Assembly: GCA_017450705.1 (NCBI GenBank)
Contig: JAFSTC010000102.1
Location: forward strand, 1-64,000
DNA from: Lentisphaeria bacterium
Lineage (GTDB): Bacteria > Verrucomicrobiota > Lentisphaeria > Victivallales > Victivallaceae
DNA length: 64,000 nt
Direction: 5' to 3'
In this document: one piece after another, positions 1 to 8,234 of the stretch
Layout of the letters: each line of letters opens with the position of its first letter
How positions within the stretch are numbered: position 1 is the first letter of the stretch
Made by a program: the position numbers and the translations under genes
Notes under the pieces: generated by a model
Database searches by the model: none
Seen by the model: only the letters and a program-made list of their open reading frames with translations
Told to the model about the DNA's origin: nothing

Positions 1-369
1 GCTCCCGCAGCCGCCGCCCCTGCCGCGGCTCCCGCGCCCGCGGCGGCCGCACCCAGCCGTCTGCTGCAGCACGACAAATACTACATGTACTCGTTTCTCG
101 GGCAGGACGAACATTTCGAAACATCCATTCCGACGGGTTCGGACATCGACTTCGAACTCGGTGAGGATGCCGGCAGTTCGCTTTTCTGGCGGCTCACGAG
201 CTACGATCCCTCCGTCTGCCGCGTCAAGCTCAAGCACGAACAGGACGGCGTGTTCCCGGTCCGCTGGGACAAGGCCGAGATCGAGCTCAAAGCCCTGCGC
301 CCCGGCCGGACCGACGTGGTCTTCGTCTGCGGGCAGAAAAGGCTGACGGTCCACTTCACCGCGCTGTGA
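1..369 (+). CDS. C-terminal part of an unknown protein with an Ala/Pro-rich linker
   Basis: The frame is open from the first base of the window, so the start lies upstream. The first 18 codons are an Ala/Pro linker, followed by about 100 residues that look like a small all-beta domain. The last part (residues about 90-122, with GRTDVVFV and LTVHF) resembles the final strands of chagasin/I42-type inhibitor domains or similar Ig-like folds. The NPTTGY loop that would confirm a chagasin is absent, so this is only a hint. The linker suggests a modular or surface-exposed protein. No function is assigned. Confidence 0.6.
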   Translation, partial: APAAAAPAAAPAPAAAAPSRLLQHDKYYMYSFLGQDEHFETSIPTGSDIDFELGEDAGSSLFWRLTSYDPSVCRVKLKHEQDGVFPVRWDKAEIELKALRPGRTDVVFVCGQKRLTVHFTAL

Positions 370-485
370 CCCACCGGCGGAGGGATCGGCGAAGGTCCCC
401 CCTGCCCTTCGATGTGCCGGACTGCGGCTCCTGTTCACCCGCCGCTGTCCGGTCTTTTTTTACGATAAAAAAAGGGAGTAACGAA

Positions 486-1742
486 ATGAAAACGACCGCG
501 GTCAGACTCTACGGAAAACGTGATCTGCGTCTGGAGACCTTCGACCTGCCGGAACTTCCCGACGACGGCATCCTTGCCAGGATCGTCTCCGACAGCGTGT
601 GCATGTCCACTTACAAAACGGCGGAACAGGGCGCGGAACATAAGCGCGTTCCCGGCGACGTCGCGGAAAATCCCGTCATCGTCGGGCACGAACTGTGCGG
701 CGTCATCCTCGAAGTCGGCCGCAAGTGGGCCGGGAAATTCCGTCCCGGCGACCGTTTCGCCGTCCAGCCGGTCATTGATCCAGGGGTGAACTTCGACACC
801 ATCGGCTACTCCTTCGGGACCGTCGGCGGCGACTCGGAATACGTCCTCATCCCCAATCGCATCATCGAAAAAGACTGCGTGCTCCCCTACTCCGGAGACG
901 CATTCTTCAAGGGCAGTCTGGCGGAGCCCATGAGCTGTATCGTCGGAGGTTTCCGGGCCTTTTACCACCGGGGGAAGGAAGAGTACACCCACGAAATGGG
1001 CCTCAAGGTGAACGGCAAAATGGCGATCATCGGCGGAACGGGTCCCATGGGGCTGGGCGCCACCGACTACGCCCTCAACGGGGAGCGGAAGCCGAAGACA
1101 CTCGTCGTGACCGACATCAACCCCGAACGGCTCGCCCGGGCGGAAAAGATCTTCCCGCCGGAGGAGGCGGCGAAAAAAGGCATCGCGCTCCACTTCGTCA
1201 ACACATCCGGGGAAAATGCCGACAAACTTCTCATGGAGCTGAGCGGCGGCAAGGGCTTCGACGACGTCCTCTGCATGGCCCCTGTGAAGACGGCCGTGGA
1301 ATTCTCAGACCGGATCCTCGCCGAAGACGGCTGTCTCAACTTCTTCGCAGGTCCGATGGACAAACATTTCTCGGCCGCATTCAATTTCTACAACGTCCAC
1401 TACTCTTCCGCCCACGTGACGGGAACTTCCGGCGGGACCGTGAGCGATCTGCTGACCGCCCTGCGCCTGATGGGCGAAAACCGGATCCATCCCGAAGTGA
1501 TGATCACCCACATCGGCGGCCTCGACGCGGCCATCGGCACGATATTGGATCTGCCGTCGATCCCCGGCGGCAAAAAGATGATCTACCCGGGGATCCGCTG
1601 TCCGCTGACGGCCATCGGGGATTTTGCCGCAAAGAAGGACAATCCCCTGTTCGCCAAACTGGCTGACGCCTGCGAAAGCCACGGCGGCCTGTGGAACCGC
1701 GAAGCCGAGACGATCCTGCTGGATCACTTCGGCCTGCTGTAA
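486..1742 (+). CDS. Zinc-dependent medium-chain dehydrogenase, L-sorbose-1-phosphate reductase-like
   Basis: This 418-residue MDR-superfamily dehydrogenase probably oxidises or reduces a sugar alcohol or sugar phosphate with NAD(P)H. The catalytic zinc ligands of the family are recognisable as Cys39 and His68-Glu69 (GHELCG), and a Rossmann glycine motif (GGTGPMG) lies near residue 180. The N-terminus (MKTTAVRLYGKRDLRLE) resembles SorE-type sorbose-1-phosphate reductases. The ATG at 486 is chosen over upstream in-frame codons because a GGGAG ribosome site lies just before it. A CTTTTTTT/AAAAAAAG palindrome at 454-474 also lies upstream. A class II aldolase follows after 31 bp, which suggests a two-gene sugar-phosphate pathway. 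The substrate is inferred from family resemblance only. Confidence 0.8.
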   Translation: MKTTAVRLYGKRDLRLETFDLPELPDDGILARIVSDSVCMSTYKTAEQGAEHKRVPGDVAENPVIVGHELCGVILEVGRKWAGKFRPGDRFAVQPVIDPGVNFDTIGYSFGTVGGDSEYVLIPNRIIEKDCVLPYSGDAFFKGSLAEPMSCIVGGFRAFYHRGKEEYTHEMGLKVNGKMAIIGGTGPMGLGATDYALNGERKPKTLVVTDINPERLARAEKIFPPEEAAKKGIALHFVNTSGENADKLLMELSGGKGFDDVLCMAPVKTAVEFSDRILAEDGCLNFFAGPMDKHFSAAFNFYNVHYSSAHVTGTSGGTVSDLLTALRLMGENRIHPEVMITHIGGLDAAIGTILDLPSIPGGKKMIYPGIRCPLTAIGDFAAKKDNPLFAKLADACESHGGLWNREAETILLDHFGLL

Positions 1743-1773
1743 AATTTCGAGTTATCAAGGAGAAAAAAAGAAA

Positions 1774-2634
1774 ATGCTCGTCACCCTGAAAGAGATCCTC
1801 TCCGACGCCTCGCGCCGCAAATACGCCGTGGGGATGTTCGACGTATCCGACCTGGAAATGGTCCGCGCCGTGACCGAAGAGGCCGAAGCGCTGCGCGCCC
1901 CCGTCATCCTCGCCGCCCTGTGCCCCGATGTGGAAGGAGCCCGGCTGGCCTACTGGTACGCCCTCGCCCGGCTCGCCGCGGAAAAATCCCCGACCCCCGT
2001 CTGCATCCATCTGGATCACGCAAACACCCTCGACCAGGTGAAACGGGCGGCCGACATCGGATTCACCTCCGTCATGCTGGACGCCTCCGCCTCGCCCTAT
2101 GAGGAAAATATCCGCCGCTCCCGCGAAGTCGTCGAAGCCGTCCGGGCACGGAATATTTCCGTCGAAGCCGAACTGGGACACGTGGGCAACGGGCTGGTCG
2201 GCTCCGGCGAAAGCGGCGAGTCTGCCGATGACCGGCTGACCGAACCCGACAAGGTGGCCGAATTCGTGGAAAGGACAGGCGTCGACGCCCTGGCCGTCTC
2301 CATCGGCACCGCCCACGGCATCTACGTCAAAGCCCCGAAACTGGACATCCCCCGCCTCGACCGGATCACCGCCGCCTCGGACATCCCCCTCGTCCTCCAC
2401 GGCGGCTCCGGCACCCCCGAAGACCAGCTCGCCTCCGCCATCGCCCACGGCATCTGCAAGGTGAACATCTTTTCGGAACTCATCGTCGCCTGGAACACCA
2501 CCCTGCGCGACGAACTGGCTCAGGTCCCCCACATGGCCGCCTGGCCCGCCGTCCTGCGGCAGAAACCCGACGCCGCCATGCGCGAAGTCATCCGCCGCAA
2601 GATCCGCTTCTTCGGCAGCGCCGACCGCTGCTGA
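1774..2634 (+). CDS. Class II fructose/tagatose-bisphosphate aldolase family protein
   Basis: A 286-residue zinc-dependent aldolase that would cleave a ketose phosphate or bisphosphate to DHAP and an aldehyde. Family motifs are in order: HLDHAN (catalytic Asp81 and zinc ligand His82), VEAELGHVG (Glu), GTAHGIY (zinc His), LHGGSGTP (zinc His) and a KVNIFSEL variant of the usual KVNIATEL. Length fits the family. The start at 1774 has AAGGAG upstream. It lies 31 bp downstream of the dehydrogenase and is probably co-transcribed, so reduction of a ketose phosphate followed by aldol cleavage is a reasonable reading. Fructose- and tagatose-specific enzymes cannot be told apart here. A repeat-type hairpin follows the stop codon. 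Confidence 0.85.
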   Translation: MLVTLKEILSDASRRKYAVGMFDVSDLEMVRAVTEEAEALRAPVILAALCPDVEGARLAYWYALARLAAEKSPTPVCIHLDHANTLDQVKRAADIGFTSVMLDASASPYEENIRRSREVVEAVRARNISVEAELGHVGNGLVGSGESGESADDRLTEPDKVAEFVERTGVDALAVSIGTAHGIYVKAPKLDIPRLDRITAASDIPLVLHGGSGTPEDQLASAIAHGICKVNIFSELIVAWNTTLRDELAQVPHMAAWPAVLRQKPDAAMREVIRRKIRFFGSADRC

Positions 2635-2647
2635 ACAAGGGAGAAAA

Positions 2648-2747
2648 GGAATCCGGGGGAGGGGAAAACTTCTTTTCCACGGGAAAAAAAGTTTTTTCCT
2701 TCCCCCGAGCCCCCATCCTTTTTCAAAAAAAGCGGCGTATTTTGAGG
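2648..2747 (+). repeat. Intergenic repeat element, copy 1, with long hairpin
   Basis: About 100 bp almost identical in layout to 51721-51817: a long A/T-rich stem flanked by G/C runs (GGGGGA...TCCCCC), then a CTTTTTCAAAAAAAG segment, then TTTGAGG. The hairpin could terminate the aldolase transcript. The 3' end supplies the GAGGAG ribosome site of the methyltransferase at 2759. A short related palindrome (GGAAAAAAAG/TTTTTTTCC) occurs at 3696-3714. Confidence 0.8.
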
Positions 2748-2758
2748 AGATTTCGGCA

Positions 2759-3478
2759 ATGGATGAAATCACGAACAAGCGCACCGTCGCCGAGATCGGC
2801 GATTATTTCGACGGGGAAGTGGAACGGTTTTCCGACCTGACCCGGGGACAGGCTTCCATCAAGGACGCCCGGCTCATGATGAACCTGCTGGCGGAAACGG
2901 CTGCCGTCCTGACGCCGGACGCCCGCAATCTGCTGGATATCGGCTGCGGCGCGGGGAATCAGACGCTCAATCTGCTGAGGGTCTTCCCCGCCGCCGACTG
3001 CACGCTGCTGGACATCAGTCCCGCCATGCTGGCCCGCGCCCGGGAACGAGTTTCCGCCGCCGCACGGGGAAGAGTCATCCCCGTCGAGGGGGATCTCAGG
3101 GACGCGCCGCTGCCTGCGGGCAAATTCGATCTCATCGTCGCGGCCGCCGTGCTCCATCACCTGCGCGACGACGCCGACAGGACTTCAGCCTTCACGCGGA
3201 TCCATTCTTTGCTGAAAGAGGGCGGCGTGCTGCTGGTTTCCGACCTGATCCGGCATGACAACGCAAAGATCGAAGCCCTGTTCAAGGTGCGGCAGGAAAA
3301 GTTCCTGCGGGAGGCTTTGGGGGACGCCGAGGCGGAACGGATCATGCGCTCCATCGAAGAGAGCGACACGCCGTGCTCCGTGGAATACCAGTTTGCGCTC
3401 CTGCGGAGGATCGGCTTCCGCGAAGTCGGGCTCCTCCACAAAAATCTCGTCTTCTGCGCCTACTACGCAAAAAAATAA
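2759..3478 (+). CDS. Class I SAM-dependent methyltransferase
   Basis: A 239-residue protein with a seven-strand methyltransferase fold. Motif I (LLDIGCGAGNQT, about residues 57-68) binds S-adenosylmethionine, an acidic residue follows at LLDIS, and motif IV is seen in FDLIVAAAVLHHL. The LHHL segment and the C-terminal layout are typical of small-molecule methyltransferases of the ubiquinone/menaquinone or tellurite/arsenite type. The substrate cannot be read from sequence. Its ribosome site (GAGGAG) lies at the end of the preceding repeat element. No neighbour explains its substrate. Confidence 0.8.
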   Translation: MDEITNKRTVAEIGDYFDGEVERFSDLTRGQASIKDARLMMNLLAETAAVLTPDARNLLDIGCGAGNQTLNLLRVFPAADCTLLDISPAMLARARERVSAAARGRVIPVEGDLRDAPLPAGKFDLIVAAAVLHHLRDDADRTSAFTRIHSLLKEGGVLLVSDLIRHDNAKIEALFKVRQEKFLREALGDAEAERIMRSIEESDTPCSVEYQFALLRRIGFREVGLLHKNLVFCAYYAKK

Positions 3479-3800
3479 ATACACTGCCCTGTTCCTTTTT
3501 CATGCCGGGCCACGCAAAAATACAATACAACGCGCCGGCGGAGCAACGGGCAATGTGGATGAGGCGGTGGCCGCCTTCCTGAAAGGCGAACTACGCACCG
3601 ATCAAAATTTCCAGTGCCGCCGCCGCGGCGGCGATGCCGGCCGCAAATGCGGCGAACACCATTGCGGGAACGGGAATCGCCGCTGGATCCGCTCCGGAAA
3701 AAAAGTTTTTTTCCCGATGCGGTATGGCAATTTCGGAAAAAGAGTGTATATTAAACCGCTTCGTTTCCGGACTGTAAGAGATAGATGTGGGGTCAGGCAG
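3479..3800. other. 322-bp intergenic region upstream of the antiporter gene
   Basis: No convincing gene. It holds a CG-rich palindrome near 3617-3634, a perfect A/T palindrome at 3696-3714 related to the repeat elements at 2648 and 51721, and the promoter at 3725-3752. In-frame upstream extension of the antiporter ORF to 3255 runs through the methyltransferase gene and is not credible. Confidence 0.6.
3725..3752 (+). promoter_or_regulatory. Probable sigma-70 promoter of the antiporter gene
   Basis: TGGCAA, 16 bp, TATATT. The -10 is identical to that of several other units in the window, and the spacing fits. Confidence 0.6.
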
Positions 3801-5939
3801 ATGGCTGTTCAGGTTGCGGTTTTGGCCATTCAGCTGGGAGTTATCCTGGTTGCGGCGCGTTTTTTCGGGATGATGGCATCCAAGGTGAAGGTCCCTCCCG
3901 TGATGGGGGAACTTCTGACGGGGATCCTGCTGGGGCCTTATTGTCTGGGGTCGCTGTCACTGGGTCTGTCCCCCTTCGAACACGGCCTTTTCCCGCTGAT
4001 CGCGCATCAGAGCGTTCCCATGGACACGAAGCTGTACAGCATCGCCACGCTGGGTTCGATCCTGCTGCTGTTCGTATCCGGTCTCGAAACGGATGTCCGC
4101 ACCTTCTTCAAATACTCCGTCGTAGGCACGGTGGTGGGTATCGGCGGCGTGCTTTGCTCGTTTTTCTGCGGCGCTGCGGTCGGCTGCATGCTGGGCTGGC
4201 AATTCATGGATCCGCGCACGCTGTTCCTGGGGATCCTCTGCACGGCGACCAGCGTCGGGATCTCCGCGCGCATCCTCTCCGAACACAAGGCGATGGGATC
4301 GCCCGAGGGCGTGACGATCATGGCGGCGGCTGTGATCGACGACGTGCTGGGGATCGTCTGCCTTGCCGTCGTCGTCGGTCTTGCCGGCGTGAATCTGAAC
4401 GGCGGCAGGATGTCCTGGGGGGCGATCGCCTGGATCTCCGTGAAAAGTTTCGGCATCTGGCTGGGCGTCACCGCCATCGGGCTCCTGCTTTCCCGCCGCA
4501 TTGCAGGCTTCCTCAAACTGTTCAAATCGTCCCGGGTCTTCGCCGTTATCGCCTTCGGACTTTCACTGATCCTTGCGGGGTTGTTCGAACAGGCCGGTCT
4601 GGCAATGATCGTCGGCGCTTTCGTCATGGGTCTCAGCCTTTCCAAAACCGACATCGCTTTCAAGATCCGCGACAAACTGGACCCGATCTGCAACTTTCTG
4701 GTTCCGGTTTTCTTCGTCGTCATGGGCATGCTGGTGGATGTCCGGGTCCTGAAAGATCCGCAGGTCCTGACGATCGGTCTGCTGTTCTCGGCGATGGCGA
4801 TCATCGGCAAGGTGGTCGGCTGTTTCTTCCCGGCATTGCTGATGAATTTCAATCTGGTCGGCAGTCTGCGCATCGGCGTCGGCATGGTGCCCCGCTGCGA
4901 AGTCGTGCTGATCATCGCGGGCATCGCCGCCACCAGCATGATGAAAAATCCCGCGCTGGAAAAGTGTTCCGCCGCCGTCGGGAACCTGCCGCAGGTCGTC
5001 CCGATTTTCGACAGCAAACTTTTCGGCGTCGCCATCATCATGACGCTGGTGACCGCGCTTCTCGCGCCTCCTCTCCTCGACATGGCGCTCTCCATCAGGA
5101 AAAAAGGCATCCGCCGCGAAGTCCCGGACGCAACGGAAATCACGACCGATTTTTCTTTCCCCAACGAGGCGATCACCTTGTCGGTCCTCAACACCATTCT
5201 GGACCTTTTCACGCATGACGGTTTCATGCACTCCCTTTACTCGAAGGGCATCCGCGTCATCCAATTCCGCAGGGAGAACACCCAGTTTTCCCTGCAGATC
5301 AAGCACACCACCCTCGCCTTCACCTCCAACGCCGCGGATGTGCCGCTGATCAAAGCGGCGGTTTATGAAGCGATCGTGGAACTCCACCAGTCGCTTTCGG
5401 ATCTGCGTCAGCTCGCCACCCCGGAGAACATCAGGAACGAACTTTTCATCAAAGCCGAAGAAGCGAAGCCGACCAATCGGGAAACTGCCCTGCTTTCCAA
5501 AGTCATCTCCACGGACAACATCATCGTCGGGCTAAAAGGCGCGACAAAAGAGGAAGTCTTCAGGGAACTGCTGGATACCATCGACAGCCATTGTCATCTT
5601 CACGACAAGACGCTCTGCAGCCGGGATCTTCTCGAGCGCGAGCGGGAAATGTCCACCTATCAGGGCGACGGCATCGCCATGCCGCACGCCCGCACCACCG
5701 GCACGGAGAAATTCATCTCCGCCATCGGGATCAAGCCGGAAGGGATCCCATATGACGATGACTCCGACAACCGGGCGCAGATCGTCATTCTCTCCCTCTG
5801 TCCCCGCTACGAGTCAGGGCCTTATCTCCAGTTCATCGCGCAAATCGCGAAAGTCCTTTCGGACAAGGATAAACGTCAGGCTCTCATTTCCGCGAAAGAT
5901 GCGCAGGAAGTCAAGGAGATTATCACGCGCAAAGCCTGA
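3801..5939 (+). CDS. Cation:proton antiporter (CPA2/Kef-like) with C-terminal PTS EIIA-type domain
   Basis: A 712-residue inner-membrane protein. Residues 1 to about 420 form a Na+/H+-exchanger-type transporter with about 12 hydrophobic segments (e.g. GELLTGILLGPY, IDDVLGIVCL with the paired acidic residues of the transport site). A cytosolic linker of about 140 residues leads to a PTS EIIA type-2 domain (about 563-712) with the phosphorylatable histidine in GDGIAMPHAR (His629). In PTS IIA proteins that histidine accepts phosphate from HPr. In this fusion it would more likely regulate transport by phosphorylation or ligand state than carry sugar. No PTS permease, EI or HPr gene is in the window. 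The start ATG 3801 lies 48 bp after a TATATT -10 and gives a normal transporter N-terminus. Confidence 0.85.
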   Translation: MAVQVAVLAIQLGVILVAARFFGMMASKVKVPPVMGELLTGILLGPYCLGSLSLGLSPFEHGLFPLIAHQSVPMDTKLYSIATLGSILLLFVSGLETDVRTFFKYSVVGTVVGIGGVLCSFFCGAAVGCMLGWQFMDPRTLFLGILCTATSVGISARILSEHKAMGSPEGVTIMAAAVIDDVLGIVCLAVVVGLAGVNLNGGRMSWGAIAWISVKSFGIWLGVTAIGLLLSRRIAGFLKLFKSSRVFAVIAFGLSLILAGLFEQAGLAMIVGAFVMGLSLSKTDIAFKIRDKLDPICNFLVPVFFVVMGMLVDVRVLKDPQVLTIGLLFSAMAIIGKVVGCFFPALLMNFNLVGSLRIGVGMVPRCEVVLIIAGIAATSMMKNPALEKCSAAVGNLPQVVPIFDSKLFGVAIIMTLVTALLAPPLLDMALSIRKKGIRREVPDATEITTDFSFPNEAITLSVLNTILDLFTHDGFMHSLYSKGIRVIQFRRENTQFSLQIKHTTLAFTSNAADVPLIKAAVYEAIVELHQSLSDLRQLATPENIRNELFIKAEEAKPTNRETALLSKVISTDNIIVGLKGATKEEVFRELLDTIDSHCHLHDKTLCSRDLLEREREMSTYQGDGIAMPHARTTGTEKFISAIGIKPEGIPYDDDSDNRAQIVILSLCPRYESGPYLQFIAQIAKVLSDKDKRQALISAKDAQEVKEIITRKA

Positions 5940-6047
5940 TCCGCACGGTAAAGCGGAAATGATGCGCCTTTCGCCGCAGAGCGGTCGAAGGATGGCGCAC
6001 GAGAATAAAGCAGGGATTTCATCCGATCAAAAAGGAAGAGAAGCGTT

Positions 6048-7118
6048 ATGAAGCGGTTCATCGTTCTCTGTATCGCCTTGGCGGCGGGGGTTCTCTGCGG
6101 AGCTGAGTTCTTCGGAAGCCAGGAAGCCTGCCCGGAATTGTTGGTACTGACCATACACAACGGAAAGGCAGCTGGAGTGAATTGCGAATCCGCCCGGACG
6201 CCGATGGTCAAAACCGCCCTGCTGGGCGACACGCTGGATGTGGATATCCGTACTGAATTTACAGGCGAGGGAACGCTGGATTTCGACATCCCGGATGGAA
6301 CCCAAAAGATCCGTCTCTTCGGCTGTGAGTACGCGTTGCCCCCGCCGGATCATACGGCGTTTTTCAACGCCGTTCTGATGGAGAAGGAACGGCCGTCCTG
6401 GCCGCAGTCCTGGTTGCGGCCGGATGAAGTTCAGTATGCGCTGGTTCTGGTCAGTCTTGCACCGGACCGGAAAAAATTCGATGTGCAGATCCGGTACCTG
6501 ATCTATTCCGGAGGGAAAAGATGGAAATGGAGAGAACGCAATTTCACCTGCTTTGCGGCGGATGACGGTCAGATCTTCGAATTGCTGAAGCCCGAGGAGC
6601 GAGAGCGTATGGGGCCCGGCGCACATTACCGGTCTTCCCGCGATTTCACGAATCGGAACGGAAAACTCCGGATCCGGCTTGAAACGACGGGCTGTTACTA
6701 CAAGTACCTGATCGAGAAGAAATTCGTCTTCAACAGAATCGATCTGCCGAAGCCCGCGCCCCGCCCGTACACCTTATTTTTCCTGAACCTGCCCTTCAAG
6801 GAAAAGTACCTTGAAGAAAATCAATCTGCGAAAATCTTCAAGGTGAAAAAGAGCGTTGCGGAGTTTCACGCCCTTGCGGAGAAACTGAAACACCTCCGGA
6901 CCGGGATGACGCCCGGCGAGACTGCCGCAGTTCTCGGAAAGCCGGATGTATACCAAACCGCCGGCAGAAAGGGACCGGATACGAAGAACCATGCTTTCGC
7001 GGGATACTTCTTTCTGAATACGGAAACTGCAGGTTCGACCAGCGGAAGGAATCTCACGGTTACGCTTTTCTTCGAGGAAACACCGGACGGAGGTTTCCGT
7101 CTGCGAGAAGTGTACTGA
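6048..7118 (+). CDS. Exported protein of unknown function with SmpA-like C-terminal motif
   Basis: A 356-residue protein with a clear signal peptide (MKRFIVLCIALAAGVLCGAE, cleavage near residue 19) and a good ribosome site (AAAGGAAGAG). The body has no catalytic motif I recognise. Near the C-terminus, LRTGMTPGETAAVLGKPD resembles the 'GMT..EV..LLGKPD' turn of SmpA/OmlA (BamE-like) domains, which mediate protein contacts in the cell envelope. An envelope location is likely and the function unknown. It lies between the antiporter and an independently promoted esterase. Confidence 0.65.
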   Translation: MKRFIVLCIALAAGVLCGAEFFGSQEACPELLVLTIHNGKAAGVNCESARTPMVKTALLGDTLDVDIRTEFTGEGTLDFDIPDGTQKIRLFGCEYALPPPDHTAFFNAVLMEKERPSWPQSWLRPDEVQYALVLVSLAPDRKKFDVQIRYLIYSGGKRWKWRERNFTCFAADDGQIFELLKPEERERMGPGAHYRSSRDFTNRNGKLRIRLETTGCYYKYLIEKKFVFNRIDLPKPAPRPYTLFFLNLPFKEKYLEENQSAKIFKVKKSVAEFHALAEKLKHLRTGMTPGETAAVLGKPDVYQTAGRKGPDTKNHAFAGYFFLNTETAGSTSGRNLTVTLFFEETPDGGFRLREVY

Positions 7119-7228
7119 TGTAAGATCCGTTTGCAGGCAACTGTCGAAATCCGGCCGCCGTTTGTGCTTTGCGGGCCCGGAGGTACGGCAAGCTGCGGCA
7201 ATCCCGGGACGAAGTTGATTCCGGAGGC

Positions 7229-7257
7229 TTGCCGGAACGGTAAACGGGATGTATATT
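7229..7257 (+). promoter_or_regulatory. Sigma-70-type promoter of the esterase gene
   Basis: TTGCCG, 17 bp, TATATT, ending 35 bp before the ATG at 7293. Confidence 0.65.
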
Positions 7258-7292
7258 ACCCGTGAGCGCTGCAAAAAAAGGAACCCCCGGAT

Positions 7293-8093
7293 ATGGAAAA
7301 ACGGAAAATGCTCGTCCTCCTCGCGGGACAGTCGAATATGTCGGGCCGCGGCATTGCCGGTCCGGACGATCTCGTGGACATCCCCGGCGTCGAAGCGCTC
7401 AGGCGCGACGGCGCATGGGGGCCCGCGATCGAACCGATCACCAAGGACCGCGCCTTCGTCGGCACCTTCGACGCGGACGGCAAAAAACTCACCTCGCCCG
7501 ATCCGTGGGACTGCATTCTGCCCGCCGTCGGCGGACAGGTCGTCGGCGTCGGCTGCGGACGGACCTTCGGCAGACTGCTGCACGAAGCTTTCCCCGACCG
7601 GGCCGTGGGCCTGATCCCCACTGCTGTGGGCGGCACCCCCGCCGCGGCGTGGAAGCCCGGCGGCGAAGACGAACACGAAGCCGGGCGCCGCCCCTACGAC
7701 GAATCGATCCGGCTGGCGAAGATCGCCATGCGGAGCGGCGACATCGTCGCGGTGCTGTGGCATCAGGGCGAAACCGACGCCGCCCGCGGGAACCTCAATT
7801 ACCGCAACGACCTTCGGGAGATCGTGACGAACTTCCGCCGCGATCTCGCGCTGGGCGACGACGTGCCCTTTCTGGCGGGCGAGCTTGCGGATTTCTACGA
7901 GGAGGAACTCCAGTGCAAGGTCCCCATCGTCAACGACGCGCTGTACGAACTCGCCGCCGAATGGCCGTTCTTCCGGGTGATCCCCCTCAAAGGTCTTTCG
8001 CACAAGGGCGACCGCCTGCACTTCGACACCGCGGCGCAGCACGAATTCGGACGGCGCTGTTTCGCGGAGTTCCGCCGTTTCCGAAAATTTTAG
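7293..8093 (+). CDS. Sialate O-acetylesterase-type (SASA/CE6-like) carbohydrate esterase
   Basis: A 266-residue SGNH-like esterase that removes acetyl groups from carbohydrates. The nucleophile motif is LLAGQSNMSGRG (Ser about residue 14). LWHQGETDA is the conserved block around residues 152-160, and a C-terminal D-x-x-H-like catalytic pair is seen in KGDRLHFDTAAQHEFG. There is no signal peptide, so it probably acts on imported, partly degraded sugars. Transcription starts from its own promoter. It converges on the flavoprotein gene, with a strong hairpin between them. Such esterases are abundant in Lentisphaerae and Planctomycetes polysaccharide-degrading genomes. The exact substrate is unknown. 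Confidence 0.8.
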   Translation: MEKRKMLVLLAGQSNMSGRGIAGPDDLVDIPGVEALRRDGAWGPAIEPITKDRAFVGTFDADGKKLTSPDPWDCILPAVGGQVVGVGCGRTFGRLLHEAFPDRAVGLIPTAVGGTPAAAWKPGGEDEHEAGRRPYDESIRLAKIAMRSGDIVAVLWHQGETDAARGNLNYRNDLREIVTNFRRDLALGDDVPFLAGELADFYEEELQCKVPIVNDALYELAAEWPFFRVIPLKGLSHKGDRLHFDTAAQHEFGRRCFAEFRRFRKF

Positions 8094-8148
8094 CCGCGGA
8101 CGGAAACACAACCCTTTCGACAGATCCGGCCGGTCAGTTTGCCCGGAC

Positions 8149-8197
8149 CGGGTGCACAGCCGGCTCCCCCGCGGAGGACAGAGCCGGGGTGCACCCG
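8149..8197. terminator. Strong hairpin between convergent genes
   Basis: Inverted repeat: CGGGTGCAC and CCGGCTC arms on the left pair with GAGCCGG and GTGCACCCG on the right, with one bulge. It lacks a clear T-run on either strand, so it may block both transcripts or act as an RNA-stabilising end rather than a classical terminator. Confidence 0.5.
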
Positions 8198-8234
8198 CCC
8201 GAACGAGCTTATTCCCGGGGATCGGGCTCTCCGC

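Noticed and set aside
3255-3800. N-terminal extension of the antiporter ORF
   Set aside because: It runs through the methyltransferase coding region; promoter and family N-terminus support 3801.
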